NCBI GenBank assembly: GCA_016705005.1
Contig: JADIZB010000039.1
Location: 1 to 64,000 of the forward strand
DNA from: Bacteroidales bacterium
Lineage (GTDB): Bacteria; Bacteroidota; Bacteroidia; Bacteroidales; Lentimicrobiaceae
Direction of reading: 5' to 3'
DNA length: 64,000 bases
The position numbers and the translations under genes were made by a program. The stretch's first letter is position 1, and each line of letters begins with the position of its first letter. The notes beneath the pieces were generated by a model. That model had not been told where the DNA came from. It saw only the letters and a program-made list of their open reading frames with translations, and ran no database searches. Of the stretch, positions 51,700 through 61,409 are shown in pieces.

Positions 51700-54591
51700 T
51701 CAGAAAAACTTATAGCTGATTCTCATCTGAAAAGTCATCCCCTGGTTTAATCGTGTAAAGTAACGGTCGTCGGCCTTGTATGATACAAAAACAGACTCCT
51801 TGCTGTTGTTGAGCAGGTTTTCAATCTTTATCCCTGCCTGGATCCGCTTGTCTTTTCCGAAACTCTTATTGGTATTGAGGTTGAGGCTGTGGAAAGGTCG
51901 TGCATAAATATCAGGCCTGTCGTTGATACCTACAAATTCAAGAGTCCGCCCCTGAACATTATAGTAAACACCGGCTTCGAACCCGCTCCAGAATCCCTTC
52001 TCACCACCATTGTATGCAAGACCGGCATTGATAATATAAGGTGATTGACCGGCCATATCCCTGTATTCTTTGATTTTCTCCCCACTTCTGGCATTCTCAA
52101 CCCTTGATTCGTACTCAGTTTCACTCAGCCTGATCCTTGAGGTTGTTACTGTTACATTAGAAGTAAAAGTAACAGATGAAAGCGCTCTACTGATCATTTC
52201 CAGGTCCTTTCTGATCTCAAACTCGATTCCGCCCACCTGGCCATCACCCACATTCCTTGGCTGGAATGTGTTTGTTGAGGTAGTAGCATATTGCACGATC
52301 TCGATAGGATTGCTGAATGCCTTGTAGAAACCACCCAAGGAGATTGTTTGTCCGTTTTTTCCGAACATCTCCCACCTCAGATCAAAGTTCTGTATGTCGG
52401 TACTACCAAGATTCCCATCCCAGTAAGTTATACCAGCCTGGGTGTTCGCATCCGGGAACAATCCGCCGATAAAAGTGCGTCCGGTTATCGGGTCTGAAAT
52501 CTCAGCATAGGATAACTCCCTGAATGAAGGTCTGGCAATGGTTTTTGCATAGGAAGCACGAAGATTCTGCGATCCGGTGAGATTATAGATAAGATTTACC
52601 GTAGGAAAAAGATCGGAATTGTCGAGTACTTTTCCGTTATCAAGCACATTTGTACCCAACTGATCCTGTCCTGTATAGCGTTGCACAAATGTCTCACTCC
52701 TGATTCCAACGATCGCTTTCAGGTTATTGATCGGACTGAATTCAACCGAGGCGTAAATGCCGGTATTACGATTGTTTGCATCAAATTTATTGGGATTGTC
52801 AGGAATAAACGGGGCCTCATAGGTGGTACCCTTACCGGCATTCCCTCCTGATGGCCATAAATTCTCAGGGCTGAAAATTTCATTGGGATCGCCGGTGAGA
52901 GAGAGATTACGGATATTGATGGCATAGTTGAGGATGCTGTAGCTGCGCTCCTTGTAAATATAGGATCCTCCGAACATCACCCTTGCCTTTTCTCCCCGTA
53001 GTTTAAAATCCCTTGCAAAATGAAGCTGGCTGACATAATTCTTTTCATCAAGATCTCGCCAGATGCGCTCAGGGAAACCCGACTCCGTGCTGATCGAATA
53101 TATGCCATCGCGCACTTCATAGCGGGTGAAGCGAATATCCGGATCCTCAATTTTCGAAATTGTCGGTGAAAACTTCCACTCAAACTCCCACTTTTTGATA
53201 AAATATTTTCCGTTGACCAGGAAATTGGTCAATGAACGCTGGCTGTATTCAAGATTATGCTGTATACCATGAAAAACGGTGCCCTGGTTCGTTTTGCTGT
53301 AGTCGAAAACCCCTGCTTTTGATTCACCATTCTGAAGATGCAGAACATTGATCCTGTACTTTGATTTACCGGTTTTCAGGGCAAGGCCAATTAATCCACC
53401 GGCCAGGACACTGTGCACGCCATATCTGCCCGACTGCAGTTCCCTGGTTTCCATTTCAAAATCGCCTGGAGTGCTTAATATTCCATTTCGTCCGTATTCG
53501 GCATCCTCATAATATTCGGTATTCACTTTATAGGAAAGGGCTACATTATACCCCCAGGTAACCTTCTTACCCACCAGCTGATTTCCCAGTGAAATTCCGG
53601 CGCTGTAATCCATCATGCTGGTCTCCTTCATGGTAGCCATCACCGGATTGAAACCTTCCAGTATCTCGCGGTAACGGATCCCTTTCGGGCCTTCGGGATT
53701 ACCGACTACCTCCGAGAACTGGGGAATATCTGTGACAGCCGGAATATCGCGGGTTCCATCATCAAAACCCAGAAAGTCAGTTTTACCTCCTTCATAAGTA
53801 AGGTAATTGTGGTTAAAATGCATGGATGGATTGTAACCCATTGATATTGAAATATTTCCTGTTTTCATCTCAGGGAATTCCCTTGTTTCGATGTCGATAA
53901 CACCACCTGTGAAATCAGCCGGCATATGGGCGCTGAAAGATTTGTGTACGATGATGTTATCAATCACATTGGTTGGAAACAAATCCATTTGTACTGTGTT
54001 CCTGTCGGGATCAAGTCCGGGAATATCAACACCGTTCAGGGTTGTTTTTGTGTACCGGTCACCCAGGCCGCGCACATAAACATATTTCCCTCCTTCAACC
54101 GATACGCCGGGCACCCTCTTCATCGAAGATGCCGCATCTGAATCACCGATCCTTCTGAAATTTACAGCAGAAATACCATCCATCAGTGTTGTCGATTTCT
54201 GTTTCATGGTCAGCATGGCAATCTCAGAATTGCGCACGACTTCTGCTGTGATCGTCACTTCAGACAATTCAATTTTGGCTTCCTTCAACCTGAGGTTATC
54301 AAGCAGGCTGACTTCACCCGGCTTCACTTCAAGTTCCCTGATGTTAACCGTTTCGTACGAAATAAATGAAACCCGGACATTATATTTTCCCGGAGCAACA
54401 CTGAGATTAAACTTTCCGTCAAAATCAGACATCGTGCCCGTTGTTGTTCCTTCAATAAAGATGGTTACTCCGGGCAGTGATTCACCGGTTGAATTGTCGT
54501 AAACGGTTCCCCTGATAAAACCATTCTGGGCATTCAGTGTAAAGAATGAAAAAATTGATATTACAATCAGTGTGAGTTTTCTTAGATGCAT
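51700..54591 (-). CDS. TonB-dependent receptor with N-terminal carboxypeptidase-regulatory domain
   Basis: 963 residues. Signal peptide (MHLRKLTLIVISIFSFFTLNAQ), CarboxypepD_reg domain (about 24-110: GFIRGTVYDNSTGESLPGVTIFIEGTTTGTMSDFDGKFNLSV), plug domain (about 125-250: MKRVPGVSVEGGKYVYVRGLGDRYTKTTLNGVDIPGLDPDRNTVQMDLFPTNVIDNIIVHKSFSAHMPADFTGGVIDIETREFP) and a beta barrel ending in ISYKFF. It imports a substrate across the outer membrane using TonB energy. Second gene after the lipoprotein at 54683-56116, whose promoter carries Pho-box-like repeats, so a phosphorus-containing substrate is a reasonable guess. There is no SusD partner. Confidence 0.92.
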   Translation of the reverse strand: MHLRKLTLIVISIFSFFTLNAQNGFIRGTVYDNSTGESLPGVTIFIEGTTTGTMSDFDGKFNLSVAPGKYNVRVSFISYETVNIRELEVKPGEVSLLDNLRLKEAKIELSEVTITAEVVRNSEIAMLTMKQKSTTLMDGISAVNFRRIGDSDAASSMKRVPGVSVEGGKYVYVRGLGDRYTKTTLNGVDIPGLDPDRNTVQMDLFPTNVIDNIIVHKSFSAHMPADFTGGVIDIETREFPEMKTGNISISMGYNPSMHFNHNYLTYEGGKTDFLGFDDGTRDIPAVTDIPQFSEVVGNPEGPKGIRYREILEGFNPVMATMKETSMMDYSAGISLGNQLVGKKVTWGYNVALSYKVNTEYYEDAEYGRNGILSTPGDFEMETRELQSGRYGVHSVLAGGLIGLALKTGKSKYRINVLHLQNGESKAGVFDYSKTNQGTVFHGIQHNLEYSQRSLTNFLVNGKYFIKKWEFEWKFSPTISKIEDPDIRFTRYEVRDGIYSISTESGFPERIWRDLDEKNYVSQLHFARDFKLRGEKARVMFGGSYIYKERSYSILNYAINIRNLSLTGDPNEIFSPENLWPSGGNAGKGTTYEAPFIPDNPNKFDANNRNTGIYASVEFSPINNLKAIVGIRSETFVQRYTGQDQLGTNVLDNGKVLDNSDLFPTVNLIYNLTGSQNLRASYAKTIARPSFRELSYAEISDPITGRTFIGGLFPDANTQAGITYWDGNLGSTDIQNFDLRWEMFGKNGQTISLGGFYKAFSNPIEIVQYATTSTNTFQPRNVGDGQVGGIEFEIRKDLEMISRALSSVTFTSNVTVTTSRIRLSETEYESRVENARSGEKIKEYRDMAGQSPYIINAGLAYNGGEKGFWSGFEAGVYYNVQGRTLEFVGINDRPDIYARPFHSLNLNTNKSFGKDKRIQAGIKIENLLNNSKESVFVSYKADDRYFTRLNQGMTFQMRISYKFF

Positions 54592-54627
54592 ATCGGTGTA
54601 TTATGGTTCTTTAATGATTGAAATATA

Positions 54628-54654
54628 GCCCGCAGGTAGTTTTTACCTGCGGGC
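54628..54654 (-). other. strong intergenic hairpin between the lipoprotein and TonB receptor genes
   Basis: GCCCGCAGGTA pairs perfectly with TACCTGCGGGC (11 bp, 5-nt loop). On the minus strand it is followed only by TATATTTC, so it is a weak terminator at best; it may set unequal expression of the two genes or protect the upstream mRNA end. Confidence 0.7.
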
Positions 54655-54682
54655 CAGTTTCTGGTCAGTATGCAACAATAGA

Positions 54683-56116
54683 TCAGAAATCAGTCAGTGC
54701 GCCTGAAACAGCCGCCCATGACCAGGTAGAAAATTTCGTAACATCAGCTCCAACTGTATTTGCACCTAAGGCAACGGTTGTAACAAATGCATCAGAACCA
54801 GCTTTGAAATAATCAGTTACCACTCCTCCATCAGGCAATGTCGCCTGCAGATCAGAAGCAGTCAATGCCAAAGGATTGAGGTCAAAATCCTGACCGGCTT
54901 TCATCCCGAAGAAGTATATTCCTGACATTTCAACAATGGAGTTATCATCAAGATCGACCAATCCATCTGCTATGCCAGCATAAACGGTTCCGTTCTTCAG
55001 TATATGTCCGGCTTCCATTGATCCTTCCGGTCCATCCAGTTCAAAGCACTCATCGCCCGGATTTACTACGATGAAGTTATCCAGCGTTCCTCCCCATGAC
55101 TGATCAGTATCCACTGCATCATCACCGGCATTCCAGATTATAACGTTTTTAACAGCAACGGTTCCTCCAAACCATTCAATCCCATCATCCTGATTGGCTA
55201 CAACCTCAATGTTTTCTATGATTGTTCCTGATCCGACGCCACCAAGAGTAAGTCCATTAATTTCATTGCCCTCGCCGATATTGGCACCACCGTGACGGAT
55301 TGATACATATTTAATAATGCCGGAATTGTCGGATGCATCTGAGCCACCATACAATCCGTTCTGGTCTGAAGGGGGAATACCTTCAATCTGGACAGAAGAT
55401 GCATCAGCTGAAATCGGTGCGTTGCCGAGAATGATGAGACCTCCCCATAAACCATTCAGTGTAGGCTCCAGATTTGGACTTGCAACGCTTCCTGGTAAAA
55501 TCTCATCAGCAACAGAAGTGAATATAATCGGTGATGAAGCTGTTCCTTCTGCCATTAGTTTTCCGCCCCGGGCGATCAGCAAAGCAGTAGCATTAGCCCC
55601 TGTTCCGGCCTGCCCCTTTACGATAACTCCCGGTTCAATTGTCAGGGTTATACCTGCAACAACAGCAATACGACTTTCAAGAATATATGTTTTACCGGTT
55701 TCCCATGTTGTGTTTGCTGTGATGTTTCCGTTCACATTAACAACCAGTTCTTCTTCAACAACACTGATAACAGCTGTGGCAGAACCAGTCTGGTTCTTAG
55801 TGTCTGTTAAGGTCAATGTAACGGATCCTGCTCCGATATTTGATCCTGCTGTATAGGTAACCACTATGGAACCAGAGGTGGCTCCGGCAGTTCCATTGGT
55901 TTTGATTGATGCTGTGCCATTCGTTGCCGATACACTTGAACTGTTGAATCCTCCTTCTGAAGTGAAAGTAAAAGTAATGTCAACTTCGGCACCTGACTCA
56001 GCAGTGAGATTTGCTGGTGCAACAACTTCAGGAGATTTAAAAGATTCATCATCCTTCTTGCAGGCAGTAAAAATTGCCAATGTGGCAATAATTGAAAACA
56101 AAAATACTTTTTTCAT
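54683..56116 (-). CDS. surface lipoprotein paired with TonB receptor, right-handed beta-helix-like
   Basis: 477 residues from ATG 56116 (MKKVFLFSIIATLAIFTAC, lipobox cysteine at 19). Residues about 30-150 look like Ig-type modules (PANLTAESGAEVDITFTFTSEGGF...). The rest has the repetitive strand-turn pattern of a right-handed beta helix (GITLTIEPGVIVKGQAGTGANATALLIARGGKLMAEGTASSPIIFTSV; GTIIENIEVVANQDDGIEWFGGTVAVKNVIIWNAGDDAVD). Ends NTVGADVTKFSTWSWAAVSGALTDF. First gene of the operon; the promoter has four 11-bp TTAA repeats. It is likely a cell-surface partner of the receptor, replacing a SusD-type protein. Confidence 0.82.
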   Translation of the reverse strand: MKKVFLFSIIATLAIFTACKKDDESFKSPEVVAPANLTAESGAEVDITFTFTSEGGFNSSSVSATNGTASIKTNGTAGATSGSIVVTYTAGSNIGAGSVTLTLTDTKNQTGSATAVISVVEEELVVNVNGNITANTTWETGKTYILESRIAVVAGITLTIEPGVIVKGQAGTGANATALLIARGGKLMAEGTASSPIIFTSVADEILPGSVASPNLEPTLNGLWGGLIILGNAPISADASSVQIEGIPPSDQNGLYGGSDASDNSGIIKYVSIRHGGANIGEGNEINGLTLGGVGSGTIIENIEVVANQDDGIEWFGGTVAVKNVIIWNAGDDAVDTDQSWGGTLDNFIVVNPGDECFELDGPEGSMEAGHILKNGTVYAGIADGLVDLDDNSIVEMSGIYFFGMKAGQDFDLNPLALTASDLQATLPDGGVVTDYFKAGSDAFVTTVALGANTVGADVTKFSTWSWAAVSGALTDF

Positions 56117-56143
56117 GACGTTAAATTTGGTTGAATTATTGGG

Positions 56144-56210
56144 CAAAGTAACCTTAAGCAATCCACAACCAGATTAACTCATATTTAACATATCATTAAG
56201 TTAATGTTAA
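56144..56210 (-). promoter_or_regulatory. PhoP/PhoB-type operator and promoter of the lipoprotein-TonB operon
   Basis: Minus strand, four direct repeats at exact 11-bp period: TTAACATTAAC (56210-56200), TTAATGATATG (56199-56189), TTAAATATGAG (56188-56178), TTAATCTGGTT (56177-56167); then 15 bp; then TTACTTTG (56151-56144) as the -7 box. The repeat-to-box distance is identical to that at 49465-49520. The first unit is a full TTAACA; the others keep TTAA. Confidence 0.65.
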
Positions 56211-56372
56211 GAATCGATCCATTCCGATCGTACCATCAAAATGAGACAATTAATGTAGCAAGTATATTAATACTTTGATAATTAATGCTTTATAGTAATT
56301 ATTGTATAAATTTCTGATACGGGAATCTCCCGGAAAATCAAACTCATTATAATGTTTCTCTATTATTCTCAG

Positions 56373-56394
56373 GTCAATCTGAAGTTAATGTTAA
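56373..56394 (-). promoter_or_regulatory. distal Pho-box-like half site
   Basis: Minus strand TTAACATTAAC followed 11 bp later by TTCAGATTGAC, about 165 bp upstream of the main operator. The first 13 bases are identical to those of the main operator. No -7 box follows, so it may be an auxiliary site. The rest of 56211-56629 is AT-rich and shows no gene. Confidence 0.4.
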
Positions 56395-56616
56395 GTAACT
56401 CCCGGCATAAAATCATGATCAGGCAGGTTTCCTTTAAAATCATGCAACATTTCTACAAACTGCGAAAATATGTTTTAGAAAAAAAACATGGCTCCTTAAA
56501 GCAAAACTGACATTACTTTTCAGGATTCATTTCATTAATGAAAGTGCCTGGATGGTTTAATTTATGCAAAAAAACATAAACATAACAGATTGAGTAAGAC
56601 CGAATAGTAGTAAGCG

Positions 56617-56624
56617 TAAATTTG
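56617..56624 (+). promoter_or_regulatory. -7 box directly before a membrane protein gene
   Basis: TAAATTTG, perfect TAnnTTTG, ending 5 bp before ATG 56630. This implies a leaderless or nearly leaderless transcript. Confidence 0.45.
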
Positions 56625-56629
56625 TAGTT

Positions 56630-57433
56630 ATGAAATTGACCAATAATTTATCGATCACCATAAATTCAACTGCACTTTATCTGCTGTCGTACTTGTTCGT
56701 ATTCTTTATCCATCAGTTATTTACCATATTATCGGCATTAATATTCAGTATCCCGGTTGAAATTGATTATACGAAAGTCAGTTTTCTCATTTACCGATAT
56801 GCCTGGACTTTTGATTCAGTGAAAATCATTTACAGCACCGGGCCCGTGATCTGCATGATTCTTTCGATATTTATGCTGGTTGTGGCTGTCAGGTTTAAGG
56901 AATACGACGGACTACTGAAAATGTTCTTCCTATGGGGATTTATACACAGCATCAACCTGTTTCTCGGTTCTGCCCTTGCCGGTGCATTGCTGGGTGAGGG
57001 ATTCGGTCATGTATTGATCTGGATGTTCATGCCCGACACGGGAAAGATGATCATCACACTCCTCGGCCTTTTCAGTCTGGCAGCCGTTGGATTCGCAATA
57101 ACCCGGCTATTCCTGCTTTCTGCGAATAGTTACTTCAACAAACAGGAGCCGTCCGACAGGCCTGTATTCCTGTTTCACCAGGTGCTCCTGCCCTTCCTCC
57201 TGGGTACTTTGATTATAGCGGCTTTCCGTTTCCCTCTCAACTATTATGAAAGTCTGAGGCTGATCACTCCTTTAATGGTAATTCTCCCGGCTTTCCTAAA
57301 CAGCGCCGGCTTTCCGGTATTCTTTTTTGATGAGGACCCCAGGAAAATAAAAATAAGCAGCAGCCTGATTGCTGCTGCTATTATAATTCTTGTAATTTAC
57401 AGAATTGGATTACACAATCCAATAAGGTTGTAG
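56630..57433 (+). CDS. polytopic membrane protein, unknown function
   Basis: 267 residues with about six or seven membrane helices (LYLLSYLFVFFIHQLFTILSALIF; GPVICMILSIFMLVVAVRF; MFFLWGFIHSINLFLGSALAGALLGEGFGHVLIWMFM; MIITLLGLFSLAAVGFAITRLFLLSA; VLLPFLLGTLIIAAFRF; SLIAAAIIILVIYRIGL). No family motif that I recognise and no catalytic pattern. Its stop codon is immediately next to the stop of the convergent M14 gene. Confidence 0.75.
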   Translation: MKLTNNLSITINSTALYLLSYLFVFFIHQLFTILSALIFSIPVEIDYTKVSFLIYRYAWTFDSVKIIYSTGPVICMILSIFMLVVAVRFKEYDGLLKMFFLWGFIHSINLFLGSALAGALLGEGFGHVLIWMFMPDTGKMIITLLGLFSLAAVGFAITRLFLLSANSYFNKQEPSDRPVFLFHQVLLPFLLGTLIIAAFRFPLNYYESLRLITPLMVILPAFLNSAGFPVFFFDEDPRKIKISSSLIAAAIIILVIYRIGLHNPIRL

Positions 57434-59740
57434 CTATTCGGCTATGATCTGTACTTTCCCCCTGACGATTCCCTTATCAGTCCTGGCATTGATAAAATAT
57501 ATGCCGGGTTTGATGTTCCTGGTAAAAACGTGAAGCGATTTTGATTCCGCATTTTCAAGGTAAACAATCCTGCCTGAAAGATCACAGATGTTAATCTGAC
57601 GGATCACCTCCGGCGATTCAACAACAAAACTTCCAAACCTGACCGGATTCGGGAATATGCGGATATTCGAGGCCAGGTTCTCCTGAATGCCTACCCCACT
57701 ATCGCATCGTACAATGGCATTCCAACCTCCAAAATTGTTGATCGCATCTGAGGTAAATGAAAAAGTGACTGAACCACCGGCAATACTTGAATAAATGTCT
57801 TCAGGGATTTCACTTCCGCAAAGACTGGCCAGTAAAGGCGAGTTGATGCCAGGCCCGTCATAGATTTTCAACACATCGCTTGCACATCCGGTGGAATTCT
57901 CAAGATTAAATGATGAGAAACTGACACGCATGACCTTTTCAGGATCGGCTGAAGTGAAGGTAGTCACAAGATTTTCACCTGCAGTATAATCAGCATCCGG
58001 GCCCTGACTGTCGAAGAAATTCGCATAACAGGTGGTCGGGTTAAGCGTACCGATATAATAATCAGGGTTTACGGTGATGTAATCTTCCTTAACCAGTGTA
58101 TTTCCTCCTATGGAATTTGTCACATAGAGACTGACATTGTAGGTTCCAGGTACATTATAAGTCACTGTCGGATCGGGCGCAGTTGAGGTGGCAATATTCC
58201 CCCCCTCAAATGTCCAGAGCCGGCTTGTCGGGTTGCCTCCTGAATTGTCGGTAAACTGAACCGATCCTCCTGCATGTGTCGTCAGTGTATTGGCTGAAAA
58301 TGCCGGGATCGCCGTTCCGTTCCACAATTTTACATCACGCCGTATGGATTCCTTATCTGTAACGATAACATTATGAATGGTTTTAGGCAGATAACCTTCG
58401 GCAAAAAAAGTCAGGTTGTAAGTGCCTGCTTTTAACAGGCGATGATAATTTCCTACCGGCATCGCAGAAAATACCATGGAACTATCCTTGTCAAAGTTAC
58501 TGATATATACCTGAGCCTCAAGTGGTTCGTTGGTAATCGTGTCGGTAACAATTCCCCTGACACCATAGGTTACCTGCTCCATGTAATTGAGCATTGAGCG
58601 GTAATTGTAATTCCAGTGATTGAGCAGCTGACTGGCAGGAATTAGTTTGACATCTGAAATCTCCATAGTTACTTCGCGGCATTGCTGGAAATAATTCATA
58701 TAGTCCTGCCGGCCACCGGTAATCCTGTACCAGGCATAACCATTGGTAATTCCATCATCGAATTCATTCATATAATTGCTCGGGCTGTGCGCCTGACAGG
58801 TATCGGCATATTCATGGCTGACAAGTTGCCACCACTCATCATCAGCCGCAAACCGGCTCCAGGTATCCCAGGGATAGTTTATAACTTCAGTACCTCCATG
58901 GAAATTGGCACTCATCACAAAATCACGATCTTCGGCGAAATTCATGAAAGCGACAGTTTCGGATTACCATTCTTCTCCATCAGGATGAGGTCCATCTACA
59001 GGATCACGGTAATTCCGGTTCAGGTCAACATAATTGGCATTGTAACGCTGAGCTCCGTTGACTGAATTATTTCCTCCGGCATAAGTCCCGTCAGGATTGG
59101 CCAGTGGATTGATCCAGATATCAATATTATTGATCATATCTGTTATTCTCGGGATCTGATTATAATTTAACAACAGATAATCGATCAGGTGCAAAGTATT
59201 GACAAATCCGGTTAACTCATCCCCGTGAATTGACGATGTGTAAAGAAATTCCGGCTCATCCTCCTCAACATTCACATTATCGGAAATCCGAAGCACCAGT
59301 AATTTTCTGCCACTCGGAAGCACCGCAATGGTATGCAATGCGCAAATATCAGGATGAGCATTGGCAAAGTCCTGCATAATCTGCACATAAGCCTCATAGG
59401 TTGGATAATAATTCCATTCGAGCACCTCCCTCAGATCGGTTGTCATCTGTGGGTCAATCAATGTTCCCGGGTGCTTCAGCAAAACGAAATTCCGGTCAAT
59501 GCCTTGTTGCAGAACCGAAAACTGTTTTTTGCTGGCATAGGCAAAAACAGTATCCCGTTTTATATTGTCGATACTGATGATCTTCGTCAACGTCCCGGCA
59601 TCATGACCAGAACCGGGTAAAGCAAAGAATATCTCTCCTTTTGACCCGAAAATCTGATCAGCATCAACTTTTTTTACAGAAATCTGTGCGGAAACACAAA
59701 GGAATACAAATGAAAAAGTAACAGTAAATAGAGTCTTCAT
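57434..59740 (-). pseudogene. secreted M14 zinc carboxypeptidase with PKD, CUB-like and T9SS domains, interrupted by in-frame TAA
   Basis: About 768 codons from ATG 59740 (MKTLFTVTFSFVFLCVSAQ, signal peptide). The M14 domain shows LHTIAVLPSGRKLLVLRIS, zinc ligands in SIHGDELTG (H and E), NPLANPDGTYAGGNNSVNGAQRYNANYVDLNRNYRDP and the third ligand in MSANFHGGTEVINYPWDTW. Between HPDGEEW and SETVAFMNF lies a TAA at 58966-58964; both halves are in the same frame, so a single CAA-to-TAA change explains it (relatives usually have glutamine here). Downstream are a carboxypeptidase-regulatory domain (about 300-370), a PKD domain, a CUB-like domain and a T9SS tail (IRIFPNPVRFG...KPGIYFINARTDKGIVRGKVQIIAE). 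As read, the enzyme is split before its third zinc ligand. Confidence 0.88.
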
Positions 59741-59765
59741 TTTAGTTAAAGAGTTGATTAAGTGA

Positions 59766-60665
59766 TTAAGATTCAATGCCTTTTTCCTTCAGTTCCGCTA
59801 TAAAGCCTGAAATTAGCCCCTGTGTAGCTTTGTTTACTTTAACAACAGGCAACCTTAAATTGTTGGGAACGAGTTTCATTATCTCCAGTGCGGCTTTTAT
59901 TCCACCGGGACTGCCATCGGCAAAAAGCGAATCAATAAATGGCAACAACTGATAATGCAATTTTCGGGCTTCTTCCAGATTTCCCTTCAGAGCAGCTTTA
60001 ACCATTTTGGAGAATGTCAGCGGATAAGCATTGGCTACAACCGAAATAACGCCATCGGCACCAGCCGCAATAAGCGGCATTGTTATAGCGTCGTCACCTG
60101 AAATTACAAGAAAACCTTTTGGTTTGTTCCTGATAATTTCCATGATCTGACCAAAGTTACCCGATGCTTCTTTAACAGCGATGATGTTTTCGAATTCACG
60201 GGCCAGTTCAAGTGTGGTTTCCGGTTTCATATTCACGCTGGTACGACCGGGTACATTATAGAGAATTACCGGAACCGGGCTGGCACTTGCAATGTGTTTA
60301 TAGTGCAGAAACAAGCCACGTTGGGTTGGTTTGTTGTAATATGGCGTAACTGATAAAATCGCATCTATTCCGTCAAGGTCAATACTTCTGAGCTGATCAA
60401 CCACTTCCTGGGTATTATAACCTCCAACACCCTGAACCAAAGGCACACGCTTGTTGACGGTATCCTTGACAAAGCCAACGAGGGCATTTTTTTCATCTTT
60501 CGAAAGCGTAGCTGCTTCACCTGTTGTACCCAGTACAACCAGATAGTCAACACCATTGCTTATGGTGTGTTCGATCAGTAATTCAAGTGAACCGAAATCT
60601 ATGGTACCCTGTTTATGGAATGGTGTAACCAATGCTACACCTGTCCCTGAAAATTTTGATGTCAT
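59766..60665 (-). CDS. dapA: 4-hydroxy-tetrahydrodipicolinate synthase
   Basis: 299 residues, (beta/alpha)8 barrel. DapA motifs: GTGVALVTPFHKQGTIDF, VVLGTTGEAATLSKDEK, VTPYYNKPTQRGLFLHYKHIA, LYNVPGRTSVNMKPET (catalytic tyrosine region), IIAVKEASGNF (Schiff-base lysine) and VISGDDAITMPLIAAGADGVISVVAN. It condenses pyruvate with aspartate semialdehyde on the way to lysine and diaminopimelate. It ends 25 bp before the M14 start and lies 56 bp after the DUF6913 gene; possibly one transcript. Confidence 0.95.
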   Translation of the reverse strand: MTSKFSGTGVALVTPFHKQGTIDFGSLELLIEHTISNGVDYLVVLGTTGEAATLSKDEKNALVGFVKDTVNKRVPLVQGVGGYNTQEVVDQLRSIDLDGIDAILSVTPYYNKPTQRGLFLHYKHIASASPVPVILYNVPGRTSVNMKPETTLELAREFENIIAVKEASGNFGQIMEIIRNKPKGFLVISGDDAITMPLIAAGADGVISVVANAYPLTFSKMVKAALKGNLEEARKLHYQLLPFIDSLFADGSPGGIKAALEIMKLVPNNLRLPVVKVNKATQGLISGFIAELKEKGIES

Positions 60666-60721
60666 CGTAAAGCTTTTATCATTAAATGATTAATAACTGG
60701 AATTGGAATGAGGTCTTCTGG

Positions 60722-61300
60722 TCATTGCAATTTAAAGACACTTGTATAATGAACGAGCTGCCTGATCAGTTCGTCGCTTTCAATCAAATCGTGTGTTTCA
60801 ATCATCAGGTCGAAAGGGAGGCCTTCCTCTCCTGAAGAACGTCCAAGTTTAAAGCCCGCCTTTGATAAGGTTGCAATGTAGTGTAGCGGAAAATCGTCGG
60901 AGGTTGCCAGATCAATCAGCATATCAAATTCATACTCAATGAATTTAGCAACAAAATCAACCTTAGGCCTGTAAAAGATATCCAGATGACCGGGTAAAAT
61001 AATATCATACGCGAGTTTTTGAGCGTAATAAGGCGGCAGTTTGCGGTAATCGTAAAAACCGATCACCTGAACACGCTTTCCCACTTCCTGAAGCTCCCTC
61101 GAAAACCTGGATACCCGGTCATAATCTGATTCAGATTGCATATGAAACAGGATTCCGATTTCGCGCGTAGCTTCCAGATTAACAGCTTTCCGGTTACGGT
61201 GCAGCTTTGCAGCTTCTTTTTTAAGAAGCCTTTGGCCAAGCTTTATCCTCAAATTGGTGATGAATCCCAATGTTTTATTTTTTGTTGTTAAGTTAAACAT
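60722..61300 (-). CDS. DUF6913 family protein
   Basis: 192 residues. Family look: basic N-terminus (LRIKLGQRLLKKEAAKLHRNRKAVNLEATREIGILFHMQSESDYDRVSRFSRELQEVGKRVQVIGFYDYRKLPPYY) then a Rossmann-like alpha/beta region (FDMLIDLATSDDFPLHYIATLSKAGFKLGRS). It is a Bacteroidota-restricted family often next to dapA; function not established. Cytoplasmic by composition. Confidence 0.8.
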   Translation of the reverse strand: MFNLTTKNKTLGFITNLRIKLGQRLLKKEAAKLHRNRKAVNLEATREIGILFHMQSESDYDRVSRFSRELQEVGKRVQVIGFYDYRKLPPYYAQKLAYDIILPGHLDIFYRPKVDFVAKFIEYEFDMLIDLATSDDFPLHYIATLSKAGFKLGRSSGEEGLPFDLMIETHDLIESDELIRQLVHYTSVFKLQ

Positions 61301-61409
61301 CCGGTAGCCCCTGAAGTACCGGAATTGCCAGACCTGGCAGATTGATTATGAAGCCATAAAATTATAAAACAAAAGGAACTTTTTGCCTGCTTCGTGAATA
61401 TTTCTCACA

